DNA of 64,000 nucleotides from Oceanobacillus zhaokaii (lineage in GTDB: Bacteria; Bacillota; Bacilli; Bacillales; Amphibacillaceae). The notes below the pieces were generated by a model, which worked only from the letters and a program-made list of their open reading frames with translations, was not told the origin of the DNA and did no database searches. This document shows, piece after piece, positions 55,667 to 63,567 of the stretch. How positions within the stretch are numbered: the stretch's first letter is position 1; the number at the start of each line of letters is the position of its first letter. Where the stretch lies: positions 2,861,001-2,925,000 of the forward strand of contig NZ_CP024848.1 in the NCBI RefSeq assembly GCF_003352005.1, in the 5' to 3' direction. The translations under genes and the position numbers were made by a program.

Positions 55667-56536
55667 CTATCTTACTATTCCCCTTAAATACTCAAATATC
55701 TCTTCCTTTATATCGTTCCTTTGTAAGGCAATGTCTATTGTTGCTTTAATAAACCCTATTTTATCTCCTATATCGTACCGATTCCCCTCAAATTTATACG
55801 CTAATACCGACTGTTCCTTTTTAAGCTCATTTATAGCATCCGTAAGCTGTAATTCATTTCCCTTTCCAATTGGAATCGTTGAAAGAATATCAAATATCTC
55901 AGGAGTTAAAACATAACGCCCTATAATTGCATATCTAGAAGGAGCGTCTTCTTTACTTGGCTTTTCTATCAGAGAATCAACATGTAAAAGATTTGGTTCA
56001 ATATTCGACCCTTTAGGTTTAATAATTCCATATTTATTAACATCTTTATCTGGGACAGTCTGCACAGCTACTACAGAGTTATTGTGATAGTTGAAAACAT
56101 CAATAATCTGTTTAAGGCAAGGTTTTTCTGACATTACAATGTCATCACCTAATAAAACGGCAAAAGGTTCATTTCCAATAAAACTTCTTGCACACAGAAT
56201 AGCATCTCCCAGCCCTTTTGTCTCCTTTTGACGTACATAATAGATATTCACTAAATTTGATATCTTTTGGACTTCTTCTAATAATTCCAACTTATTTTTT
56301 TTAAACAATGTATCTTCCAATTCATAAGTTTTATCAAAGTGATCTTCTATTGAATTTTTTCCTCTGCCGATTACGATGACAATTTCTTCTATACCTGAAT
56401 CTACTGCTTCTTCCACAATATATTGGATCGTTGGTTTATCAACAATCGGCAGCATTTCCTTTGGCTGTGCTTTTGATGCAGGCAAGAAACGAGTCCCTAA
56501 TCCAGCTGCTGGAATAATAGCCTTCCGGATATTCAT
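55667..56536 (-). CDS. galU: UTP-glucose-1-phosphate uridylyltransferase
   Basis: 289 residues, full length. It makes UDP-glucose from UTP and glucose-1-phosphate. Motifs: [25 protein letters not shown] (split here: [20 protein letters not shown]), [30 protein letters not shown] and [22 protein letters not shown]-glucose feeds UgtP glycolipid synthesis (18 kb), teichoic acids and possibly the glycosyltransferase in the sulfation cluster. Monocistronic on the minus strand. Confidence 0.95.
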   Translation of the reverse strand: MNIRKAIIPAAGLGTRFLPASKAQPKEMLPIVDKPTIQYIVEEAVDSGIEEIVIVIGRGKNSIEDHFDKTYELEDTLFKKNKLELLEEVQKISNLVNIYYVRQKETKGLGDAILCARSFIGNEPFAVLLGDDIVMSEKPCLKQIIDVFNYHNNSVVAVQTVPDKDVNKYGIIKPKGSNIEPNLLHVDSLIEKPSKEDAPSRYAIIGRYVLTPEIFDILSTIPIGKGNELQLTDAINELKKEQSVLAYKFEGNRYDIGDKIGFIKATIDIALQRNDIKEEIFEYLRGIVR

Positions 56537-57023
56537 ATGCTACCCTCCCTTCTAACTCTTTTATTACTATATACTTTATGCTGTTCAAGAGTTTCCAGTA
56601 ACGTAATCAGTCTAGTAACTTAGAGAATTGGCTCATGTCCAAGGTTGATACTAATGAAGTTCTTTGACTGTTGATTCTATATTAATGCGAATGTTTATTA
56701 AATTGTTTGATAATGTTTTGATTAGTAACAAACGGAAATTAATAGACATTTATAATAGGAAGAAAATAAAATGACTATCGTTGTAAAATAACCAAATTTA
56801 CTAACCAGTTAGTTGCTTGCTTATTTTTGCGTTGCGAAAGCACCTTTCGTCTCTATATTGAATTTGTAATGTTATAAAGTTTCAAAATCGAAGAGTATTT
56901 TAGGTAGGTACTACAGTATCAACAAGTTAAAAGTTCCCTTCAAGACAGAATTTCAACTTCCGCTCACATCTCCAACCCTGTTCCCATACACTAATTTAGA
57001 ATTTACATGAAGGATATGATACA
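56537..57023. other. 487-base divergent gap between galU and ytaF
   Basis: AT-rich; I see no gene, repeat or clear regulatory site. Confidence 0.4.
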
Positions 57024-57653
57024 ATGCTATATTTTACTGGATTATTGTTGTTAGTAATTGCGGTAAGTTTAGATGGTTTTGGAGTTGGCGTTACGTATGG
57101 CATGCAAAAAATCAAGGTTCCTTTACGTGCTTTATTTATTATCATGGTGTGCTCGGGCATTGTCTTGTTGATTGCGATGACAACTGGGAAAGTACTTGAA
57201 ACTCTCATTTCAGCAGACACAGCTAGCGTTCTTGGTGGTGTCATCTTAATTACACTCGGAATATTTTCACTTGTTAATATCATTCGTTCAAAATTAAAAA
57301 AACAACAGGTAATTGAAACAGACCTTAATTCCAGCACCCTTGGTGATATTAAGAAGGTTCTCTCAACTCCAGATAAAGCAGATCTGGACCAGTCTGGAGT
57401 CATCTCTGTTAGTGAAGCTGTATTACTCGGATTCGCACTATCACTCGATGCTTTCGGTGCTGGAATTGGTGCATCAATGCTTGGATATTCACCGGTACTT
57501 ACCGCATTTCTTATTGCGAGTATGAGTGGTTTATTTTTATTTTCTGGTATGCGCCTAGGCATATTATTAGCCCAGCATCAGAAATTTCAGCGATTAACCC
57601 TGCTTCCTCCAGCACTGCTCATTGGACTTGGAATCGTCAATATTATATTTTAA
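57024..57653 (+). CDS. ytaF: sporulation membrane protein YtaF
   Basis: 209 residues, six membrane helices in two similar halves: LLLLVIAVSLDGFGVGVTYG near the start and LLGFALSLDAFGAGIGASML after a cytoplasmic loop (about 95-130, with DKADLDQSGVISVSEA). This matches YtaF, a sporulation-associated relative of the MntP manganese exporters. The SLDxFGxG motif in each half is the MntP-like metal-binding region. Its presence in a genome with a spore Mn oxidase is notable, but no direct link is shown. Start at the first ATG after GAAGGAT. Confidence 0.87.
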   Translation: MLYFTGLLLLVIAVSLDGFGVGVTYGMQKIKVPLRALFIIMVCSGIVLLIAMTTGKVLETLISADTASVLGGVILITLGIFSLVNIIRSKLKKQQVIETDLNSSTLGDIKKVLSTPDKADLDQSGVISVSEAVLLGFALSLDAFGAGIGASMLGYSPVLTAFLIASMSGLFLFSGMRLGILLAQHQKFQRLTLLPPALLIGLGIVNIIF

Positions 57654-57707
57654 AATCAAAAGTGAAAAAAAGGTGTATCTTATACTTTCTTGCCCTTTAA
57701 AGAAAAA

Positions 57708-57738
57708 ATAGGATGAAGCAATCACAGCTTCATCCTAT
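57708..57738 (-). terminator. terminator of the SDR gene
   Basis: ATAGGATGAAGC pairs with GCTTCATCCTAT and runs into TTTTTTC on the minus strand; the stem overlaps the SDR stop codon. Confidence 0.8.
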
Positions 57739-58526
57739 AATGCTTTCACCAATCCACCATCAACAATTAATGATTGGCCGGTAATATATGTGTTTGCTCC
57801 AGATGCTAAAAACACAACAGCCTTGGCAAATTCATCTGGCCTGCCGTATCGCTTCATCGGAATTTTTTCGATTTCTTCTTCTCTTATTTGATCGATTGTG
57901 ACATTTTGCTGTTTCGCCTTTGATTTATTTAAATCTAATATCCGATCCGTTTCAATCGTTCCAGGCCCAACTGTATTGATTAAAATGTTATCTGCGCTTA
58001 ATTCCTGTGCCAATGTCTTTGCCAAGCCTACAATACCTGGTCGTAATGTATTAGATAGCACAAGCTGGTCCAAACTCGTTTTAATTGAGGAGGAAGCAAG
58101 GTTTACAATATGACCGCTCTTTTGTTTTTGCATTGTTGGAACTACAGAGCGAATCATTCTTACAAAACTAAGAAGATTTAATTCAAATGCATGATACCAA
58201 TCGTTATCAGTCATTTCCATGAATGGACCAGCTGGCGGCCCTCCAGCATTATTAATTAATACATCCACGGTTCCATTCCAAGCAATTGCCTTGTCAACTA
58301 ATGCATTTATGTCCTCCGACCTTTTCATATCACAAACGGCATAATCAACGGCATTATTTCCCGTTTCTTTGATAATTTCCTGCTTTGTTGCTTCTAGTGA
58401 TTCCATATTGCGACTACTAATTAGCACATAAGCACCTTCACGGGCAAACTCCATTGCGATCGCTTTACCTAATCCCTTGCTTGCTGCGGTTACAGTAACT
58501 GATTTTCCTTTTAGATTTAATTCCAT
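57735..58526 (-). CDS. SDR-family oxidoreductase with altered catalytic motif
   Basis: 263 residues of the short-chain dehydrogenase fold. NAD(P) site: VTAASKGLGKAIAMEFAREG; NNAGGPPAGPFMEM replaces the usual NNAG segment normally; the Ser of the triad is in VNLASSSIK. Where the YxxxK motif should stand I read LVLSNTLRPGIVGLAKTL, so the catalytic Tyr and Lys are absent. This subgroup with SNTLRPG is common in bacilli and is often annotated as oxidoreductase without evidence. Substrate and activity unknown. C-terminal GQSLIVDGGLVKAL is intact. Confidence 0.85.
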   Translation of the reverse strand: MELNLKGKSVTVTAASKGLGKAIAMEFAREGAYVLISSRNMESLEATKQEIIKETGNNAVDYAVCDMKRSEDINALVDKAIAWNGTVDVLINNAGGPPAGPFMEMTDNDWYHAFELNLLSFVRMIRSVVPTMQKQKSGHIVNLASSSIKTSLDQLVLSNTLRPGIVGLAKTLAQELSADNILINTVGPGTIETDRILDLNKSKAKQQNVTIDQIREEEIEKIPMKRYGRPDEFAKAVVFLASGANTYITGQSLIVDGGLVKAL

Positions 58527-58559
58527 AATCTCACCTCTCCAAAAGATTAAAATGTATTT

Positions 58560-58648
58560 TTAGAAAAATTCGCAAACTCCTGCGCCTTTAGGCGGATGCT
58601 TTAGTTGCACTTATGCAGCATAAGAAAGCTTATACTTTCTTATCTGCC
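58560..58648 (+). repeat. dispersed two-hairpin element, copy 6
   Basis: TTAGAAAAATTCGCAAACTC ... TTAGTTGCACTTATGCAGCA ... CTTTCTTATCTGCC. The first hairpin has changed to GCGCCTTTAGGCG while the second is consensus. Confidence 0.85.
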
Positions 58649-58740
58649 TTAGAAAACTTAGGTTTAACCCAAGCCTTTCGGTGACAGCCAAAGACCGCAC
58701 TTATACAGTAAGAAATATCATATACTTTCTTAACTACTAA
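58649..58740 (+). repeat. dispersed two-hairpin element, copy 7 (tandem with copy 6)
   Basis: TTAGAAAACTTAGGTTTAACC ... CGGTGACAGCC ... GCACTTATACAGTAAGAAAT ... CTTTCTTAACTACTAA. Its last bases contain the stop codon of the CorA-like gene. Confidence 0.8.
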
Positions 58741-60191
58741 AACATCTTCCGCTTCCTGCTTCTCTTTTCGTTAAACCAGCGCTTGATGAAAAAGAATCCC
58801 ATTGCAAATGAAATCAAAATACCAGAAAAGATAACAAATAAAACGAGCCATTCATAGATCGAATATGCTTTCAAACCAGAAAATGTCAATGTACTCAATT
58901 CCTCTATAACTAGGTTCATCCCAAAGATTCCCGAAATTACAGTATAGATCGTGAGAATTTGGATCAAATAGTTTAGTCTTTTCCCATCCCAATTATCTTG
59001 ATTTTGATCAAGAATTGCTAAGGAATGCTTCACATCCTCATAGAGTTTCTCAATTCGAAAAATCCTCTTAACATCTCTAAAAATTTCCTTACCTGCAGAT
59101 GTGCTATTAATTTCGGGCAAATAATATTTAGAGGTGAATGTCGTTATCATTATCATCAGGAGCTCAACTTTCTTTATATCCTTTTCTACTTCTACTCTAG
59201 AATAATCATGACTCAGCTTTAATAAAACGAGCTTATAATAGAAGAATAGCAGTAGTCCGTAAAAATGCTCGCCATACATTTGCTGCGATAATTGCTGACT
59301 AAGCTCACCCTTCTCTTTTGTAACACAGGAAAAATGCGTATCGCTCGTCACATAATAGGTCGTGTCACCCCATCTGTCATACACTTTTTCGTTATAGTAA
59401 CGCTGAATATAGTCAGGGTTTGATGCCCCCACATAAGCATCACCATTTTCATCATACCCGTTAAGCTCACCGATTCGGTATAATTCCTTCGCCATTATTT
59501 CTCTTTCATTTACAAGTGGAAGAAAGCTAATCACATACATTCTCTCATCGATAAAAAATGGCAGACTACCGAAATAGGTTGTACTATCGGCAGTGCGATT
59601 ATCGATATAAGCTGTAAAATCGACAAGCAATTCCTGAAAAATAAAATCCTTAACTAGGTAAAGAGTATTTTCATTAAATCCAACCTTCGCATTGAACATT
59701 TCTTCCTCATTCTCTATCAGCATTCTAAATAAGTCGCCAAAATGAAGAATGTCATTGGTTTTTAGGTCCTCTGGAAAATGAATCCTAATATTCATCAATC
59801 CAATATGAAATGGACAAATAAAAATATCGATTGAGTCAATCCCAAATGTTGTTGTTAGATGGGTCGATACAAAGCGACATGATGCATCCATTTTTTTCGA
59901 AAATCTTCTTAACCCCTCAATATTATGGATCCCATCAGGAAAGAGAATCGGTTCAATGTTTGGCATAAAATAGGTTCCTAATTTTCTGTGGGAAATCTCC
60001 ATTGTTCCATAAAATTGATCCTGCTGTTCCTCACTCGAAACTGAAAAAAAGGTAAAATCTGTTTGCTGCAGTTTCTTTACAAAGGCTTCAACCTTATTGT
60101 CTTTCAATAAAAACGGAAAAAGGAATTGCTGTGTAGCGGTTGATTTAGACTGTTCAACTGGTTGTTGATTGTTAATTACTTCTGCTGTCAT
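58737..60191 (-). CDS. CorA-like membrane protein
   Basis: 484 residues. A large N-terminal cytoplasmic region (about 1-420) is followed by two C-terminal membrane helices (near 412-432 and 450-472). The loop before the first-helix exit carries IYTVISGIFGMNLVIEEL, i.e. the GMN motif of CorA-type Mg/Co/Ni channels, and the preceding long helix region (NQDNWDGKRLNYLIQILTIY) also fits. The N-terminal part is much larger and unlike classic CorA. It may be a divergent magnesium/metal channel. It ends with a basic tail and its stop lies in a repeat element. The family call rests on topology and GMN. Confidence 0.65.
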   Translation of the reverse strand: MTAEVINNQQPVEQSKSTATQQFLFPFLLKDNKVEAFVKKLQQTDFTFFSVSSEEQQDQFYGTMEISHRKLGTYFMPNIEPILFPDGIHNIEGLRRFSKKMDASCRFVSTHLTTTFGIDSIDIFICPFHIGLMNIRIHFPEDLKTNDILHFGDLFRMLIENEEEMFNAKVGFNENTLYLVKDFIFQELLVDFTAYIDNRTADSTTYFGSLPFFIDERMYVISFLPLVNEREIMAKELYRIGELNGYDENGDAYVGASNPDYIQRYYNEKVYDRWGDTTYYVTSDTHFSCVTKEKGELSQQLSQQMYGEHFYGLLLFFYYKLVLLKLSHDYSRVEVEKDIKKVELLMIMITTFTSKYYLPEINSTSAGKEIFRDVKRIFRIEKLYEDVKHSLAILDQNQDNWDGKRLNYLIQILTIYTVISGIFGMNLVIEELSTLTFSGLKAYSIYEWLVLFVIFSGILISFAMGFFFIKRWFNEKRSRKRKMF

Positions 60192-60234
60192 TAGCTCTCC
60201 CCCGTTGTATATAAATTCCTAAGAGAAAACAGTA

Positions 60235-61131
60235 TTAAGCTATAATATTTAACAATATTGTTACGGTCACAATACTTAAAGCGGTCGCAATAAATGTAAT
60301 GCTTGATACTAATTCTGGCTCTGTATCAAATTCAATTGCATACATTGTTGTTGTTGCTGCAGTTGGCATTGCGGAAACGATAATTAATACGAGACCAATT
60401 AAAGGATCAACATTAAATAATAGGACAAACCCCGAGGCGATAAGTGGTGCCGCAACCATCTTTAATGACACTGCTGACGTTATCACTTGCCAATTCAACT
60501 TGATGCCAGTTAACGAACCAAGCTGCATCCCAAGCATTATCATCATGACTGGAATAGCTGCATCTCCCACCATGGAAAGCACCGAGTGAAATGATTCTGG
60601 TACTTTAACAGAAAAACCTTGGAATAAAAAGGCTAGAATCGTCGCATATGTGGTTGGCATTTTCAAAACATTAAATAATGCATACTTCATCCCTTTTGAG
60701 CTTCGCGAAGCATAGTAGACACCGAAAAAATTATTCTGGATTCCCTGTACAACCATAATAAATACGGCGTATGGCAGTGCTGCAGGTCCAACACTGAATA
60801 AAACAACGGGAAGCCCATAATTCCCCGCATTCATAAAACCAGTAGCAAGAATTGAAGCACTTTCAATATTTGCTGGCCATTTAAATAACTTCGCTAAAAT
60901 CTTATTAATAAATACCATAATAAAGAACAAAGCAAACATATAAACGATAATAATTATATACCCACTATCAAATTCAGCATCATAGAGAGACGTGAAAACC
61001 AGACAAGGCGATAGTATGTATAGTGTTACTGCAGACACAGATTTTACATCTAAAAGGCGTATTCGCTGCAATGCAAAGCCCGCTGCAAAGATTGCCATGA
61101 TAGGCAAAATTACATTAAGAAATAAACTCAT
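60235..61131 (-). CDS. AEC-family transporter (auxin efflux carrier type)
   Basis: About 298 residues with ten membrane helices in two five-helix halves. Family segments: AIFAAGFALQRIRLLDVKSV, ILSPCLVFTSLYD, ATGFMNAGNYGLPVVLFSVG and SAMPTAATTTMYAIEFDTE. I start it at the ATG at 61131 (GGAG eleven bases upstream), since MSLFLNVILPIMAIF is the usual AEC beginning; an in-frame ATG at 61212 would add a charged 27-residue head. Bacterial members export or import carboxylates such as malate; substrate unknown. Confidence 0.87.
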   Translation of the reverse strand: MSLFLNVILPIMAIFAAGFALQRIRLLDVKSVSAVTLYILSPCLVFTSLYDAEFDSGYIIIIVYMFALFFIMVFINKILAKLFKWPANIESASILATGFMNAGNYGLPVVLFSVGPAALPYAVFIMVVQGIQNNFFGVYYASRSSKGMKYALFNVLKMPTTYATILAFLFQGFSVKVPESFHSVLSMVGDAAIPVMMIMLGMQLGSLTGIKLNWQVITSAVSLKMVAAPLIASGFVLLFNVDPLIGLVLIIVSAMPTAATTTMYAIEFDTEPELVSSITFIATALSIVTVTILLNIIA

Positions 61132-61279
61132 TGTTTCAACATCTCCATTTACTAGTGCATGCCCAAAAAGATCAAATTTCTTTGTCTCCGTTTTACCAGA
61201 CTTTTTGAACATCTTCTTATAACTATTTAATAGTTTACCATACCTACAATATCAATTTGTATTTTTTCACATTTTTTAA

Positions 61280-61307
61280 TTGCATTATTGTACATATTGT
61301 ATATAAT
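61280..61307 (+). promoter_or_regulatory. promoter of the GntR-ABC operon
   Basis: TTGCAT (61280-61285), 16 bases, TATAAT (61302-61307), followed at once by the palindrome GTATATATAC (61308-61317), a likely autorepression site. Confidence 0.55.
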
Positions 61308-61344
61308 GTATATATACATTTTTCAAAAGAAAAGAGATGATCGA

Positions 61345-61719
61345 ATGAATATTCTTATCTCGACAAGTAGCAAGGAGCCACTCTTCCAGCAAATAAAAGA
61401 ACAAATTAAGCAGCAGATTTTTTCTGGTGAATTAAAGGAAGGCGATGCGCTACCGTCGATGCGATTACTTGCAAAGGAAATAAAAGTTAGTGTTATCACA
61501 ACCAAACGTGCCTATGAAGATTTAGAAGCAGAAGGATACTTAATCTCAGCTGTTGGCCGAGGTACATTTGTTGCAGGGCAGCAGCCACAACTCTTAAAGG
61601 AATGGCAAATTCGCGAGCTGGAAAATGAATTGGAAAAAATAGTAGCAGAAGGAAAAAAAATCGGCATGACAAAAGATGAATTACTTGAACTAGTGGCGAT
61701 TTATTATGAGGGGGATTGA
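61345..61719 (+). CDS. GntR-family regulator, YtrA subfamily
   Basis: About 124 residues: a GntR winged helix (PLFQQIKEQIKQQIFSGELK then EGDALPSMRLLAKEIKVSVI) and only a short C-terminal dimerisation part, which defines the YtrA subgroup. The start is ATG 61345; an open extension upstream covers the promoter and is not coding. The next gene, an ABC ATPase, begins four bases after its stop. YtrA regulators repress their own ABC operon and respond to cell-wall-active compounds in several bacilli. Confidence 0.9.
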   Translation: MNILISTSSKEPLFQQIKEQIKQQIFSGELKEGDALPSMRLLAKEIKVSVITTKRAYEDLEAEGYLISAVGRGTFVAGQQPQLLKEWQIRELENELEKIVAEGKKIGMTKDELLELVAIYYEGD

Positions 61720-61723
61720 CAGT

Positions 61724-62575
61724 ATGAATACAGTAGAATTTCACAATGTCACAAAGAAACGAAAGGACTTCTCTATTGAAAAATTGAATTTTACCATTCC
61801 GCAAGGCTACATTACAGGATTCATCGGTCCAAATGGCAGCGGAAAAACAACAACAATACAAATGATGATGAATCTCCTTTCCTATGATGCAGGTGATATC
61901 AGGCTTTTTGGCACGAGTCACAATGAACAGCAATTGAAGCAAAAAATAGGCTTTGTTTATGATGATCTCTATATGTATGAGGAATTTAATATTGGAAAAA
62001 TGAAATCCTTCATTGCCCCGCTGTATGAAACATGGAATGAAACTTTATTTCAAAAATATTTAACTATATTTGAACTCCCGGAATTCAAGAAAATCAAAAA
62101 GTTTTCTAAGGGAATGAAAATGAAATGCTCCCTACTTTTTGCACTATCACATGAACCTGAATTTATTATCATGGATGAACCTACATCCGGACTCGATCCA
62201 ATTTTCCGAAGAGAACTCTTGGAGCATATCCAGGAATTAATGGTAAAGGAAAAGCAAACGATTTTCCTATCCTCCCATATTACAGCTGATTTAGATCGAA
62301 TTGCGGATTATATTATTTTTATTTACAAAGGAAAGATCATGCTGCAAAAAAGTATGGAAGAGATACAGCGCAGCTTTTATATCATCAAAGGTAAATCTGA
62401 TTTAATTGATGCAGATACAAAGGAATTATTTATCGGTATTAAACAAACCAAAATGGGATTTGAAGCACTCTTTGAAGGTGAACTCTCCCTATTCGATGGA
62501 TTTGGTGATGAAATTGTCGCGGAGAAAGCTACACTGGAAGACATTATGTATTTCATGACAAGAAAGGAGTATTAA
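61724..62575 (+). CDS. ABC transporter ATP-binding protein
   Basis: About 283 residues. Walker A GPNGSGKTTTIQM, a signature in the variant form KKFSKGMKMKCSLLFALS (LSGGQ replaced by FSKGM), Walker B EFIIMDEPTSGLDP and switch His in LSSHITADLDRI. ATG 61724 follows AGGGGG. This BcrA/YtrB-like class works with a six-helix permease, here the next gene. Probably exports an antibiotic or envelope-related compound. Confidence 0.92.
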   Translation: MNTVEFHNVTKKRKDFSIEKLNFTIPQGYITGFIGPNGSGKTTTIQMMMNLLSYDAGDIRLFGTSHNEQQLKQKIGFVYDDLYMYEEFNIGKMKSFIAPLYETWNETLFQKYLTIFELPEFKKIKKFSKGMKMKCSLLFALSHEPEFIIMDEPTSGLDPIFRRELLEHIQELMVKEKQTIFLSSHITADLDRIADYIIFIYKGKIMLQKSMEEIQRSFYIIKGKSDLIDADTKELFIGIKQTKMGFEALFEGELSLFDGFGDEIVAEKATLEDIMYFMTRKEY

Positions 62576-62576
62576 G

Positions 62577-63212
62577 ATGTTACAAATGATGAAAAAAGAA
62601 TTTCAGTTGAATTTAATGTCCATTATTTTAGTCATTATTTTAATTCCTGCAGCTTATGTATTGAACATATCTAGTAGCTTTCTCTATATCGCTATGGCGT
62701 TTGGTTTTATTTTTAATGCATTTTATTATGATGGGAAAAATCATGTTAACCGCTTTATAAAAAGCTTGCCTATCAAACCAAAGCATGTCGTGTTGGGCAG
62801 GTATTTGCTTCTATTCTGTATTTCCATTATATTGTTAATCTATCTTTCCATAATTGATAGTATCGCACAGCAGCATTTACCCTATTTATCCTTCCAGCCT
62901 TTAACTTGGATTATCTTATTAGGCTTATTTGCGATTACTAGCATTATTAGTGCCATTTCATATCCAATCTATTACGCTATTCAATCATTTACAATTGCTA
63001 TCGGTGTAATAATTGGAGTTATTGCTCTTACAGCAAGCGTTATTGGAATAGTACTCAATCTCTTTCACGCACAATTGGAACAATTTATTATCTTTATCCT
63101 TAATTTTATCCAATTCCAGCCAGCCTTAATTATCATTCTTTTTTCTATGGGTTGCCTATTTCTTTCTTATCTACTTTCATCATGGATCTATGCAAGAAAG
63201 GATATACAATAA
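62577..63212 (+). CDS. ABC-2 type permease
   Basis: 211 residues with six predicted membrane helices and an early motif FYYDGKNHVNRFIKSLPIKP, typical of small ABC-2 permeases of the YtrC/bacitracin type. The start follows AAAGGAG and comes directly after the ATPase stop. It completes the GntR-ATPase-permease operon. Substrate unknown. Confidence 0.85.
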   Translation: MLQMMKKEFQLNLMSIILVIILIPAAYVLNISSSFLYIAMAFGFIFNAFYYDGKNHVNRFIKSLPIKPKHVVLGRYLLLFCISIILLIYLSIIDSIAQQHLPYLSFQPLTWIILLGLFAITSIISAISYPIYYAIQSFTIAIGVIIGVIALTASVIGIVLNLFHAQLEQFIIFILNFIQFQPALIIILFSMGCLFLSYLLSSWIYARKDIQ

Positions 63213-63229
63213 TATTTTTTAAGTAAAGA

Positions 63230-63258
63230 TTGACAAACGATCGTATCTATGAGATGAT
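63230..63258 (+). promoter_or_regulatory. possible promoter of the leader RNA
   Basis: TTGACA (63230-63235), 17 bases, GATGAT (63253-63258); perfect -35, weak -10. Confidence 0.35.
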
Positions 63259-63259
63259 A

Positions 63260-63480
63260 ATTAATCTAAGTAACATGAAGTGATCTGGCATTCTACAATG
63301 TTTTTGAAGATGCTTATTCACACTGGCGCGACTAAAGGGTCGCAAGGACGTAAGAGCAGGTTGGGCTTGCGTTGCTTAAGTTAGGAAACACCCAGTGGAA
63401 CATGTACCGCGGTTAAAGTGAAATTACAATGCTGAAATTTCCCACTCGAAGCTATTCGGGATTAAAAAAAATATATAAAA
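63260..63480 (+). ncRNA. candidate structured RNA upstream of cvfB
   Basis: A GC-rich island in an AT-rich gap. CACTGG (63321-63326) pairs with CCAGTG (63392-63397), enclosing GCGAC/GTCGC (63328-63343) and GCAGG/CTTGC hairpins, followed by unpaired purine-rich GGAACATGTACCGCGG. A terminator-like stem sits after it (63502-63533), before cvfB. It does not match the riboswitch classes I know by eye. It may be a new cis-element or a stand-alone small RNA. Confidence 0.35.
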
Positions 63481-63501
63481 CTTTAGTGTTACTTTATAAT
63501 T

Positions 63502-63533
63502 AAAGGGGTACTCTTATAAAAGGGTATCCCTTT
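63502..63533 (+). terminator. terminator-like hairpin just before cvfB
   Basis: AAAGGGGTACTC pairs with GGGTATCCCTTT (with G-U pairs) across eight bases, 34 bases before the start codon. A TATAAT at 63495-63500 just ahead means it could instead be the 5' end of a cvfB transcript. Confidence 0.5.
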
Positions 63534-63567
63534 TCCAATACATAGATCGAAAGAAGGGCTAATAAAA

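Noticed and set aside
63311..63385. Possible 24-codon peptide (MLIHTGATKGSQGRKSRLGL start) in the cvfB leader
   Set aside because: No ribosome binding site; the base pairing in this stretch makes an RNA structure the better explanation.
63395..63420. T-box leader (ACCGCGG string)
   Set aside because: No specifier stem or standard GGGTGGNACCGCG bulge, and the downstream gene is not an amino-acid or tRNA synthetase gene.
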